This document shows, one piece after another, positions 1 through 9,234 of a stretch of 64,000 bases of DNA. Under the pieces are notes generated by a model, which had not been told where the DNA came from, searched no databases, and was given only the letters and a program-made list of their open reading frames with translations. This DNA comes from Panicum virgatum (lineage: Eukaryota > Streptophyta > Magnoliopsida > Poales > Poaceae): positions 4,751,015-4,815,014 of the forward strand of contig NC_053146.1 of the NCBI RefSeq assembly GCF_016808335.1, in the 5' to 3' direction. How positions within the stretch are numbered: the stretch's first letter is position 1; every line of letters starts with the position of its first letter. The position numbers and the translations under genes were made by a program.

Positions 1-115
1 GGTCGAGATATTATGGGCTCGACACGGCGGGGTGGCTGGTAGAACGGGGAGAGAGAGAGGGACCCCGCTCACACAGGTCGTAGCTTTCGCTTCGCTTCAC
101 CTAGGTATATACGTG

Positions 116-234
116 GAGCTTGTTTGGCTGGTTTAGGTTTGGCTTAGCTTGGTTTATTATAATTTATTTTCTCTCACACAATATTATTCATTCTACTAGC
201 CGAGTACTATTTATTTTACCAGCCGAACAGGCTC
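116..234. mobile_element. MITE with imperfect terminal inverted repeats
   Basis: The left end GAGCTTGTTTGGCTGGT and the reverse complement of the right end (GAGCCTGTTCGGCTGGT) match at 15 of 17 positions. The roughly 120-bp AT-rich body has no coding potential. This fits a small non-autonomous DNA transposon. No clear 8-bp target duplication is visible; only GTG is repeated at both flanks, so the superfamily is left open. Confidence 0.6.
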
Positions 235-1596
235 GTGATTCGTTCCGACAAACCCAACCCGACCTCACCTATCCAAAAAATTTTGAATCCGGCCCGATGA
301 ATGTATGGATCAAGCTCGAGTTGAAATTTTTTTACTTGAAATCCAAAAATTTTGATCTAGCTTGAAAATTATATATGAAAAATTAGGTTTTACTCGACCC
401 GCCCCGACCATATGCCAAGCTAGGCTCGGGCAAAAAAATCCAACTAGATGATTTTTTTACCTGACTCGAACCGATAGATGATCATATCTACCTAGGAAGC
501 CGGGAGATTCACGTTTCATACACTCCATCAGGAATACGAATAGACATGTGCCAAGTGTGAGGTAATCATGGATTCGTGGTCATGGCGGGTAGGTTGCTAC
601 GTGTGTTCGCGGAACGAATTTCATTGGGTTCCTCCTAAATGGTTTTCAATTTCGAGTTGTTATCATCTAATGATTCAATATATTCGTTAGATGGAATTCT
701 AGGTCATCAATAAAATTGGAACATGTAATGTACACTAATCTATATTGTTTATAAGTATAGTTTATGCTAGTTGCTAGTATTGTGATTCCGTAGCTAGCGG
801 CCAGCAACAGAGTTCTACTAGTTTAGAGCCGATGTGCGAGCAGTGAGTATCTTCAAATTATATCTACAATTACAAATTGTCAAAAGGTTAAAGGTGTTTG
901 ACTGCCTAGCTTCACATATTATGATGTATGAGCAATGTATATGAAATATAGTAGAACCAACGAGCTCTTTTTCCTAAACATTGTATAGACGATAGACACA
1001 TGTGCTTATATAGGCACGTTCACTCGTCCGTAGGGACGCCCGTAGGCACACCCAACCCTACGGATGGCCGTCGGCACACCCAACCCGTAAGAGAGCGCAT
1101 TTGAGAGATTGTGCCAATTTAAAGTTCAATTTATTTGATTTTCTATAATATCTAGATTTGCTAAAACTAGCTACAATTTGGAACGGAGAGAATATATAGA
1201 AAATTCATTTATATATTTTCAACTTACACAGTTACACTCTAAACTAGAATTGGCTTTGAACTTTTGTTACGTGACGTTGGATTTGAGTGGTTTAGATCAC
1301 GTGGCGAGGTTAAAGTTGGTAGAGTAGTGGACAATTTTTCTGCCACCCCTAAATTCTCTCCTTTTTATCTAGTTCACAAGGAAATGATTTTTCAATTAGC
1401 TCTTGTATGGAAGAGAGACTCGTTTTAAAGCCATGAAACTCGTACATATATAAATGAAATGACTAACACTATAACATATGTTATAGTGTTCACCTACCTA
1501 ATTAAGAGCTGCTGCCTGCTGGAGAAACAGAGAAATAGAATTTCTCAAAAAGAAAGGGAAAAAACAAACATTTCGCCCCGCAGAGAAACCTCAGCT
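235..1596. other. intergenic DNA without a recognisable gene
   Basis: AT-rich sequence in which I see no convincing coding region. It holds a short direct repeat of an 18-bp unit (1041-1058 and 1069-1086, one mismatch), a likely Stowaway end fragment near 1171-1195 (a TTTGGAACGGAGAG-type end without its partner), and the palindrome at 1465-1490. Confidence 0.6.
1465..1490. repeat. perfect 26-bp palindrome
   Basis: Each 13-base half (AACACTATAACAT) is the exact reverse complement of the other, with no spacer. It could extrude as a cruciform or be a dyad binding site; nothing in the flanks decides between these. Confidence 0.8.
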
Positions 1597-1866
1597 CCCT
1601 CAAGATTGTAACCAATATCAAGTCCATATATAGGTGAGAATCTATGTCACTTGTGTTGATCCATCATATATAGAGCACAGCTGGTCAAAGTTGAACACTT
1701 GTCTGCGTTGATGATTTCTTGCTCAAGTCAGCTTCTGCTAAAGGTACTGAAACTGCAATTCTGGGATCATGAGTAGGCCAAATAAATCTGGATGCAACAC
1801 AATGGGAAGGACAAAAGGATGGTTCCAGGGGTGATTCACGAACTACAACTATTAGGAGTCTATGAT

Positions 1867-2019
1867 CGCTGTGTTCGCTTGGCTTGTCAGCCAACCAGCC
1901 AGCAGTACTGTTCTCTCATACTAAATCAGCACCAGCCACTAGCTACCAGTCAGTCAGCAGTACTGTTGTCTCATAACAAATCAGCACCAGCCATCAGCCA
2001 CAGCCAAGCGAACACAGCG
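1867..2019. mobile_element. MITE, 19-bp TIRs, inserted in the HEN1 pseudogene
   Basis: The ends 1867-1885 and 2001-2019 are inverted copies (CGCTGTGTTCGCTTGGCT, 18 of 19 matching). The interior contains two near-identical CAGCAGTACTGTT..CTCATA..AAATCAGCACCAGCCA blocks. It interrupts homology to the HEN1 intron between exons 7 and 8. The TIR style resembles hAT-type MITEs of grasses, but no convincing 8-bp duplication is seen. Confidence 0.7.
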
Positions 2020-2562
2020 GATATGTTCAGGACCTCTGCTTCTCCTTTGAGGCCTTTTCGAGCAATGCCAGCAGTAATAATCTGTTCAAGAACTCTTCGA
2101 TGCTCTAGCAGCGAATCAAGAAGACTACCAGATCCACAGCCAAAATCGACCTGAAAAATAAACATCTGGTTATGAAAAAAAGATACATTTGACCGTAAAA
2201 AAAAACAAAACATTTTGCTAATGGGTAACTAGGGATCAGTCGAAATTTACTAGCGTGATAGCAAGCAGCTCATTGATGTGTCACACTCAGACTACAAATT
2301 CAACTCTTTGTAGAACAAGGTTCATAATCTTTTGACGGCTCAGTTACATGCAAAATCTTTACATAACTCAAAGAAACAGCTCTATGCAAAGATGTTTATC
2401 ATGTACATAATACTCAGCTTATAGCAATTAGAAGATCAACATGTTAACATGGGCAGCTCAACTCTAGACATCATCGAAGGTAATAGGAGAACTAACTACT
2501 AGCAGGCGGGATCAAAATCCTAGGAGGCATGTTTGGTAAACTGAGAGCTGATTTATATATTA

Positions 2563-2970
2563 CTACCTCCGTCCCAAATTACAATTCGTTTTGGTTTGCT
2601 AGATACTGTTGGTCCAGTGATAAAGCCCCCCCTCTCCCCCCCTCTAACACCTGGGTTTTAGGGTCGGAGTGGCTAGAGGGGGTGGTCTAAGTTGGTACCA
2701 GAGCCAGGTCCCTGGTTCGAAACCCACCGGCCACGCATTTCTTCCGCTGCGCGATTTCCCCTGCGGGGTTCGCTGAGACCAGCAGCCAGCAGCCACAGGC
2801 GCGGCGCGGCTCGCTCGCCGTAGGGGGAATGTTGGTCCAGTGATAAAGCCCCCCCCTCCCCCACTCTAACACCTGGGTTTTAGGGTCGGAATGGCTAGAG
2901 GGGGTGGTCTAAGTGATACATATATTTTGCTACGCACCTAGATGTACACTATGCCTAGATACATATAATA
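2563..2970. mobile_element. Stowaway (Tc1/mariner) MITE, truncated, split by a SMART
   Basis: After a TA at 2561-2562 the sequence reads CTACCTCCGTCCCAAATTAC, the classic Stowaway terminus, continuing to 2606. It resumes at 2915-2970 with the typical GATACATAT..CTAGATGTACACTATG..CTAGATACATA internal motif. The matching right terminus is missing, so the right boundary is approximate. It sits in the exon 5 part of the HEN1 pseudogene. Confidence 0.7.
2607..2914 (+). mobile_element. SMART/TRIM miniature LTR retrotransposon (308 bp)
   Basis: Two direct repeats of about 85 bp (2607-2692 and 2830-2914, both starting TGTTGGTCCAGTGATAAAGC) flank a roughly 137-bp core. The core begins directly with TGGTACCAGAGCC, a good initiator-Met tRNA primer-binding site, and ends in the purine tract TAGGGGGAA. 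A perfect 5-bp duplication GATAC lies at 2602-2606 and 2915-2919. There is no coding capacity, so mobility must have been supplied in trans. The repeats end in AAGT rather than CA, which is unusual. Size and layout match the SMART class known from rice and other grasses. Confidence 0.85.
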
Positions 2971-3164
2971 TTCAAGTTGATTTTTAACAGCACCTGCCAT
3001 ATCTCAGAATCATCGTTAGTCTCCAGCAAATATTCCCTTGCTTATCCTTCATCACTAGGTGGCAGTATAATTTATGCAAGGATGACATGCAGTCTGGATG
3101 GTCAAACACTCAGTAGACCCATAGTTGCACTGCTTTCAAGCTTTTCCTTTGATGTATCCATAGA

Positions 3165-3345
3165 AACTCCGCGGCGGGCTGCCGCAGACGCACCCGTGAA
3201 GCGTTTGCTGGAAGGCCGCGGCGGCAACCGACCATGGTGAGGGCCCGCGGCAGGGAACGGCAAGGAATCGAGGAACCGCATTGGGCGTCTCTCGCCACGC
3301 GTCGGTCCGCGGAGGCACAAGCCCTCCACGGGGTTAAACTCCAGG
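3165..3345. other. GC-rich insert of unknown origin in the HEN1 pseudogene
   Basis: About 180 bases of abruptly GC-rich sequence replace the collinear HEN1 exon 5 sequence; homology resumes near 3350-3440. It could be a gene fragment brought in by a transposon. Open frames run through it on both strands, but I recognise no domain and see no clear TIRs or target duplication. Confidence 0.4.
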
Positions 3346-3781
3346 GTGTATAGTATATACTGTATGACCCAACTTCATCACACATTTTTGAACCATTGTC
3401 TTGAGTATTACCATAAAAGATAAAGCACATTGCAAATCTTTGCCAATATTGGGGGTGTTGTTAAATTTTAGATCATCAGTTCACTACTTACAAAAACACA
3501 GCTTCTTGATATTTTTGTTCAGCTGCTTGGAATTATTATTGAACCAGATCATGACTCTCGATGCAGAATTCTGAACAGCATAAGATTGCTTGCTTAAACT
3601 GTCAGCTGTAAGCTACTATAATAAAAACTTCTTGCTCCAATGAGTACATTTTACCACATATTAGAACATATCTAGCTTCTTGTGATCCTAACATTAGCCA
3701 CTTGCTGATTCCCCCCCATTTCTTCAGAGGTTGCAGCTGGTCCTAACATCAGTTATAGTCGAGAACAGATTGAATGATTAA

Positions 3782-5698
3782 TCACCAATAATCATGGCAA
3801 GAACACATCCCATCTTTCATATGATGAAACCTACTACCATCCCTCACAATAATTTCCCTGCTAAAAACCTTTGTCACCATCTTGCTGAATTCATGGCAAT
3901 CACCACACAGACTAAGGTTCTTGACAATACGGATTGGGCTGCCAGCTTCAACAACAATGAACCCATAAGCAATTGCGAGTCGCTCACTGTGCACCTTAAT
4001 GGCGTGAACCTTCTCTTCATGCCCGATGTCATGCAACACTGATGACACGTCTGGTACATACCCTGCCTCAGCCAACCTTCTGTCAATCATGCCAAGCATG
4101 TTATATATCTGTACAAAATCCTTGTGATCCATGTCCCCAACTAGAAACCTGTGCACGATTCCATGTGCCTCCATCATGCTCCAGCCAGCTGACTTGTTGG
4201 TGCCACGATTAGACATTAATTTCCTTACTTTCCTGACTTCATCCCATTTCTTTGCTGTCGCATATATACTTGCAAGGAGGACATAGTGTCCATCATGAGC
4301 AGGATCCAGTTCAATTAGCTTATTACCGACAGTTATGCCCAAATCCACAAGGCCATGTCTCTTGCAGGCTGATAGTATTGTGCCCCAGAGAACTGGGTCA
4401 GGTGCAATGTGCATCCCTTCGATCAATTCAACGGCTTCCTGAACAAGGCCAGCACGGCTCAGAAGATCAACCATGCATCCATAATGCTCCATCTCTGACT
4501 CAATGCCATATTTCTCTAACATCAGCCTGAAATACCACCGTCCTTTATCAACAAGCCCAGTGCGGCTGCAGGCATTCAACACCCCCACAAATGTGATGCT
4601 TGTCGGGCAAAACCCCTCAGTGACAAACTTCTCAAAGAGCTCCACTGCATCATGCCCCAATCCATGAGCAGCAAGTCCGCAGATCATGGAGTTCCAAGCA
4701 AACACATCCCTCCTCGGCATGGCATCGAAAACTTCCCTTGCCACTGCTATGCTCCCGCACTTGGAATACATATCTACCAGTGCAGCGCCAACATTCACAC
4801 TCACTTGCATTCCTACTCTCTTGACCATCTCATGCACAAACCTCCCCTGCTCAAGCAACCCCAGTTGTGCAGCTGCCGAGAGTGCTATCACTATAGCTGC
4901 CTCATTTGCCTTCACCCCCTGCACCAGCATGTTCCTGAAAGTTTCCAGTGCCACCTCCAGCTGCCCTTCCTTCACATACCCACCCATCATCGTGCTCCAC
5001 GAAACTTCATCCCTCGCAGGCATTCCATCGAACACCTCTCGTGCATACCCCACCATGCCCGCTCGCACATATCCAGCAAGGATGGCATTCCACGTCACCA
5101 CGTCCCGCACGAGCGGTAGCTCGTCGAACACCCTCCGCATCGCCGCCACGTCACCGCAGATGCCGTAGAAGTGGATCAGCGCGTTCCGCACGTAGAGGTC
5201 GCCCGCGGCGCCAGCCTTCATGGCCAGCGCGTGCACGTGGGAGCCCAGGAAGTGGGAGGCGGAGGAGCCGACGGTCTGGCCGGTGTCAAGGTTGTTGGAG
5301 AGCGAGGCGAGGAGGAAGGTGAAGGAGTGGGGGTTGCGGCGGGGGAGGCGCGGGAAGAGGCTGAGCGGGAGCGGGTGCGGGAGCACGCGGAGGAGGTGGT
5401 TGGACGCGAAGGCGGAGGCGGAGCTGGAGCTCCGGAAGAGGGAGAGAGGGTAGGAGTAAGAGGCGTCGGCGCCGCCGGGCGGGAGGCGCGGGAGGGCGGC
5501 GAGGAGCTGCGGGAGGGCGCGCGCGGTGGCGAGGCCGAGGACGGCGAGGCGGGCGTGCGCCTGCTGGACGTGGCGGAGCGCGGGGCACGGCGGCAGGAGC
5601 GCGCCCAGGAGCTGCCTCGCGTCGGCGGCGGGGTTGGGCTGGAAAGTAGGGGCGCGCCGGGTGGCCGGCGGCGGCGGCGGCGGCGTTTCGAACTGCAT
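3782..5698 (-). CDS. PLS-class pentatricopeptide repeat protein with DYW domain
   Basis: An intronless frame with a run of PPR motifs of the P, L and S types (for example ALIHFYGICGD, NAILAGYVRAG, STMMGGYVKEG, ALVDMYSKCGS, NSMICGLAAHG, GCMVDLLSRAG). E and E+ motifs follow (GWSMMEAHGIVHRFLVGD), then a complete C-terminal DYW domain with the HSE zinc/catalytic motif, CGDCH, and the terminal CSCHDYW. Such proteins bind organellar RNA sequence-specifically, and the DYW domain is the C-to-U editing deaminase. The Pro/Arg/Ala-rich N-terminus suits a plastid or mitochondrial transit peptide. I start at the Met at 5698 (638 residues); the frame is open to Met codons at 5815 and 5839, but the last lies inside a Mutator element. 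That element begins only 12 bases beyond 5815, so the native promoter has been displaced. Confidence 0.9.
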   Translation of the reverse strand: MQFETPPPPPPATRRAPTFQPNPAADARQLLGALLPPCPALRHVQQAHARLAVLGLATARALPQLLAALPRLPPGGADASYSYPLSLFRSSSSASAFASNHLLRVLPHPLPLSLFPRLPRRNPHSFTFLLASLSNNLDTGQTVGSSASHFLGSHVHALAMKAGAAGDLYVRNALIHFYGICGDVAAMRRVFDELPLVRDVVTWNAILAGYVRAGMVGYAREVFDGMPARDEVSWSTMMGGYVKEGQLEVALETFRNMLVQGVKANEAAIVIALSAAAQLGLLEQGRFVHEMVKRVGMQVSVNVGAALVDMYSKCGSIAVAREVFDAMPRRDVFAWNSMICGLAAHGLGHDAVELFEKFVTEGFCPTSITFVGVLNACSRTGLVDKGRWYFRLMLEKYGIESEMEHYGCMVDLLSRAGLVQEAVELIEGMHIAPDPVLWGTILSACKRHGLVDLGITVGNKLIELDPAHDGHYVLLASIYATAKKWDEVRKVRKLMSNRGTNKSAGWSMMEAHGIVHRFLVGDMDHKDFVQIYNMLGMIDRRLAEAGYVPDVSSVLHDIGHEEKVHAIKVHSERLAIAYGFIVVEAGSPIRIVKNLSLCGDCHEFSKMVTKVFSREIIVRDGSRFHHMKDGMCSCHDYW

Positions 5699-5826
5699 GG
5701 AGGCGTCGAGCCGGCGACGGCGCCAGCCACCGAATGCCCATGAATCGGGCTGGGTGGGACCGTGGGACGTCGTTCCCCGTTTCCCATGGGCCAGGGATTG
5801 TTCTGGACCAACCATGGTGAATGGTC

Positions 5827-6805
5827 GCCTTTTTTTCATTTTTATATTAAAAAAAACAAAATTTCAAAAATATATATCGAATAGGAAAATTTTCAAAAAT
5901 GGGTGCCGGTTGCCTCGTGCCTGTCACCCATCCAATTGGCAATAGGACCTAAATGTAAAAAAAATTACATTTAGGTCCTGGCGTCTAGGGCGCATTAAAC
6001 AGTGAACTTGTAAAATCAATATAAAATCATAAAAAAATCGAAAAAAATACAAACTTAACTGTTCTGTATTCTATGAAATAAAATCTACAACTTTTGTTAC
6101 ATAAAGTTTTTTATTTGATCAATGTATCTAAATCAAGAAAAATAGTTTTTGTACTTAGAAAAATCTGAAATAATTCATTTGGTCTAATTGTGCTTATCTA
6201 AAATTTATCAAACTTTTTTTAATAGCTCTTAGGAAATAAAATAATGGTACTGTAAAAGTTATGGCTTCTAATACTCAGTATAGCAGTATGGATAAATAAT
6301 CCATTTAAACTAAACATATTGCAAGATCTAATTTAAAAACTTATTCTAGAAATGTTTTATGGGCCTACCAATTTTGTACAAGCCTATACTCACCATATGC
6401 AACACTCTGGCCAAAGATGACATGCATCCAAAGGATGGATCTTGAGATTTAAATAAAAGTATATTAAAATAGTATTTAAAATAGAGCAAGATACATTGAT
6501 CAAATGAAAATCTTTATGTAACAAAAGTTGTAGATCTTGTTTCATAGAATACAGAACAGTTGAGTTTGTATTTTTATGATTTTCTACGATTTTATATCGA
6601 TTTTACAAGTTCATTGTTTAATGCGCCCTGGACGCCAGGACCTAAATGTAATTTTTTTAATATTTAGTTTCTGTCGCCAACTGGATGGGCGACAAGCACC
6701 CTGTCGCCCATTAGGAGAGCAACAGGCACCCATTTTTGAAAATTTCCCTATTCAGCGTATATTTTTGAAATTTTGTTTTTTTAAATATAAAAATGAAAAA
6801 AGCGC
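5827..6805. mobile_element. Mutator-type element (979 bp) with about 300-bp TIRs
   Basis: Long inverted arms 5827-6129 and 6489-6805 share the TTTTTTCATTTTTATAT start and most of the following 300 bases. Flanking 9-mers at 5818-5826 (TGAATGGTC) and 6806-6814 (TCAATGGTC) match at 8 of 9, the duplication length of Mutator elements. The 360-bp interior has no coding frame. It lies immediately upstream of the PPR-DYW gene. Confidence 0.82.
5944..5979. repeat. perfect 15-bp stem hairpin in the left TIR
   Basis: AGGACCTAAATGTAA at 5944-5958 and its exact complement at 5965-5979 flank an A6 loop. The corresponding place in the right TIR has only the first half preserved. Confidence 0.75.
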
Positions 6806-7251
6806 TCAATGGTCCGTGGCCTCGTGGGCCTTATCACGCTGGACCCAAACAAAGCGGTTTTTTTATTTTTATATTTTTTAAAAATGTTTTTTACAGAAAT
6901 ATATTTTCGGTTTCACATTTTACAGTTTTATACCCCTACCGCCCGGCAGGGGGGCGGCAGGGACTTACATGTAAATAAATATATATTTTGTTTTGCGCGG
7001 AGGCCCCTGGCGGGAGCGGGCGGCAGGCAGCCCGCCTGCCCGGCAGGGGGGCGGCAGGCTCCCCATGCCAAATATAAAAGATGAGCTTCTTCCCTCGCAC
7101 CCTCATTTCTTGCCCACGAGATCCAGAGAGGGGAGAGGGAGAGAGGAGGGGTGAGGAAGATAATTCCACCGGCGAAGCCCTGCCGAGTTTTGGATCCGAA
7201 TTGCAGGTAACCAATATTTCTCAACACCATATGATACACATCATGTCATTT

Positions 7252-7351
7252 CTTGGAGGCCATAGTTCGGGGGGCATGAAGTCATCTAGGTCGTCATCCC
7301 AGTTAACAGAACTTGGTGCTGGAGGTCGCGCAGTTTGACTTGATAAACCTC
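7252..7351. repeat. direct repeat, copy 1 of 2 (about 100 bp)
   Basis: This block recurs at 7414-7514 with few differences. It duplicates the C-terminal coding end of the Myb/SANT-like gene (the Asp-rich WDDDLDDFMPP segment), leaving a second copy downstream of the stop codon. Confidence 0.8.
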
Positions 7352-7407
7352 TTGACTTTCCCTTTCTCTCTTTTATGGTTCTACTTTCATGTACAGGGGG
7401 AGGAACA

Positions 7408-8080
7408 TTAGGTCTTGGAGGCCATGGTTTGGGGGGGCATGAAGTCATCTAGGTCATCATCCCAGTTAACAGAACTTGGTGCTGGAGGTGGTGTAGTTTG
7501 ACTTGACGAACCTCCGGTTCTATGTGATTGCGGAGGCCAAGTACTATCACCCGAAGATCTTCCACGCCTCCTTTGTCTTGTTTGTGGCATGAGTCCACCG
7601 AAGATACATACCAATTTACGAAAATTTGGTATTGATTTGCTAATCACCTCCATGTCCTCGGGGTAATCCTTGCATATAATTACACAACAATTTTAAAATT
7701 TACGGAATATGGATTACAAATGACTATAGATATTAGATCCGAATGATAGTTACCTTAATGTGCATCTCATACACCTCTGACCGCATCCATATCGTAGAAG
7801 TACTTTGTACGAAACCAATAACATTAGAATGATTAGCTAGTTCACATACCATCATATACATCTTACGGCGTTCTAGCAGGTGTCAATTTACATCTTGCGT
7901 TATAATACCTCGAAACAATGTGAAATCTTTAAACTCTACTAATTTGGACAACACCATCTCTATCGTACCATCCGCTAATGGATCCAACTTCTTACTGATT
8001 ACAAGATGTGTCATGATCTCAAGAATTATACTAGATTTTTCTTCGGTCCATGAAAATACAACAGAATTGGAGGCAGCCAT
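7408..8080 (-). pseudogene. Myb/SANT-like domain gene inside a Mutator element, one in-frame stop
   Basis: Reconstructed exons: 5' leader exon in the right TIR ending at a CAG|GTAACC donor (8218), acceptor TATTGCAG just upstream of the start, coding exon 8080-7754, intron 7753-7669 (GTAACT..CAAG), coding exon 7668-7408. The product (about 195 residues) starts MAASNSVVFSWTEEKSS, a Myb/SANT-like DNA-binding start of the type in plant PIF/Harbinger ORF1 and L10-interacting MYB proteins. It continues with the family's EVYEMHIK and PEDMEVISKSIPNFRKL segments and ends in the acidic WDDDLDDFMPP. The only break in the frame is a TGA at 7883-7885, so it is a near-intact pseudogene, or the TGA marks a spliced-out stretch. 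Presence in a Mutator element suggests gene capture. Confidence 0.6.
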
Positions 8081-8343
8081 TGCCTTATGCTGCAATAGCA
8101 ATAAGGTACTGTCACTCTAAGTTTACTATTCTATATTTCACTATCCAAAAACTAAATCTATTCTAATTCATAATTATTTTAGAAATAAGTTTATAATAGT
8201 TGAGAAATATTGGTTACCTGCGGTTCGGATTCAAAATCCGGCAGGGCTTCACCGGTGGAATTACCTCCCTCACCCCTCCTCTCTCCCTCTCCCCTCTCTG
8301 GATCTCGTGGACAGAAAATGACGGTGCGAGGGAAGGGGCTCAG

Positions 8344-8351
8344 CTTTTATA
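8344..8351 (-). promoter_or_regulatory. TATA box in the right TIR
   Basis: TATAAAAG on the minus strand, about 125 bases before the leader exon's splice donor. The same CAAATATAAAAG sequence is in the left TIR (7070-7081) facing inward. Confidence 0.5.
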
Positions 8352-8779
8352 TTTGGGGGGAACCTGCCGCCCCCCTGCCGGGCGGGCGGGCTGTCTGCCG
8401 CCCCTCCACCGGGCGGCAGGTGCCTGCCGCCCGGCAGGGGGGCGGCAGGCTCCCGCCAGGGGCCTCCGCGCAAAAAAAAATTATGTTTATTTATATGTAG
8501 GTCCCTGCCGCCCCCTGCTGGGCGGTAGGGGTATAAAACTGTAAAATGTGAAACCGAAAATATATTTCTGTAAAAAAAATTTTAAAAAAAATAAAAATAA
8601 AAAAGCCGCCCCAAACAAAAAGGAAGGTACTACCAGTCAGTTGGGCCTTCACCAAATCTCACAGCCTGGCCACCTGTTGGATCCCCCCTCCCCCACATCA
8701 GCGCTGACACCGATTGCGCAATGATAGCTGAATATCGAGAATTAAGATGCGGGATCCGAATTTTGGAGTATCCGTGCTA

Positions 8780-9068
8780 GAGCCTATTTGCCAGGGCTCC
8801 GGTTCCTCTAAAAACAGCTTCAGTCTGGCTTCTCTAATGGAACGACTTCTCTAATAGAGTTGGAACCATTTTGAAAAATGTTTGACAAAATAGCTACTAG
8901 TATTGGTGTCTACTCACGGAGCCGTTTGGAGCCACATTTCGTGCTCCACCTCTCCAATGGAAGTCGGAAGGGGCTCCAAGCGCGGCTTGAGCTCCAAAAT
9001 GAACCATTTGGCAGGGCTCCAATTGGAGCCAGTTTTGAAGCCGGTTTTGGAGCTCTACCAAACAGGTA
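8780..9068. mobile_element. decayed MITE with GAGCTCC-type ends
   Basis: The left end AGCCTATTTGCCAGGGCTCC and the reverse complement of the right end (TACCTGTTTGGTAGAGCTCC) match at 14 of 20 positions. Inside are several GGAGCC/GGCTCC and TTTTGGAGC blocks, as in grass hAT-type MITEs. No exact 8-bp duplication was found. Confidence 0.5.
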
Positions 9069-9119
9069 TCATCATTCTCATCTCATTCATCAATCATCAT
9101 TCTCATCTCATTCATCAAT
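9068..9119. repeat. tandem duplication of a 26-bp unit
   Basis: ATCATCATTCTCATCTCATT followed by CATCA occurs twice head to tail, just left of the Copia insertion point. The rest of 8620-9130 holds only the MITE and no gene. Confidence 0.75.
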
Positions 9120-9130
9120 TCGCTGAATGG

Positions 9131-9234
9131 TGTTGGTGTGTATGGTTTAGGCCCATCTAGATGCCCATGTAAAGGCTACTATATTACACACCCTCTAGGA
9201 TTTGGAGGAATACAATGAAATTAATTCCCAAATA
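9131..9234 (+). repeat. Copia 5' LTR
   Basis: Begins TGTTGG and ends CCCAAATA, the final TA being a change from the CA seen in the 3' LTR. The primer-binding site starts at 9235. Confidence 0.88.

Larger units (their letters stand above)
1597..3752 (-). pseudogene. truncated, intron-containing HEN1 duplicate
   Basis: This stretch is collinear with the intact HEN1 locus from about 33757 to 35160, in the same orientation: part of exon 5, all of exons 6, 7 and 8, and the introns between them. The best-preserved part is the SAM-binding segment of exon 7 (VDFGCGSGSLLDSLLEH, around 2085-2153). Retained introns mean a DNA-level segmental copy rather than a retrocopy. It lacks the dsRNA-binding N-terminus and the last exon with the metal-binding His segment. 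It carries frameshifts and is broken by a MITE (1867-2019), a Stowaway with a nested SMART (2563-2970) and a GC-rich insert (about 3165-3345). It ends about 30 bases from the PPR stop codon and lies on the same strand, so PPR read-through transcripts could carry HEN1-sense sequence. No functional protein is expected. Confidence 0.88.
6854..8609. mobile_element. Mutator-type element (1756 bp) carrying a Myb/SANT-like gene
   Basis: Inverted arms 6854-7225 and 8199-8609 begin GCGGTTTTTTTATTTTTA or its close match and run about 370-410 bp. The direct repeat CCCAAACAAA at 6844-6853 and 8610-8619 is the target duplication (9-10 bp). The arms contain GC-rich CCGCCCGGCAGG blocks, a TATA box and a CAG|GTAACC splice donor, so a transcript can start in either arm. 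The interior encodes a disrupted gene on the minus strand. It lies 48 bases from the neighbouring element at 5827-6805. Confidence 0.85.

Noticed and set aside
116..234. hAT superfamily assignment of this MITE
   Set aside because: No 8-bp target duplication is visible; only a 3-base repeat flanks it.
5171..5743. 190-codon plus-strand frame over the PPR N-terminus, plus other frames at 4652-5811
   Set aside because: Antisense or shifted shadows of the PPR-DYW coding sequence.
5699..5839. N-terminal extension of the PPR frame to 5839
   Set aside because: The outermost Met lies inside the Mutator element, and the extension is Trp/Arg-rich unlike a transit peptide start; 5815 cannot be fully excluded.
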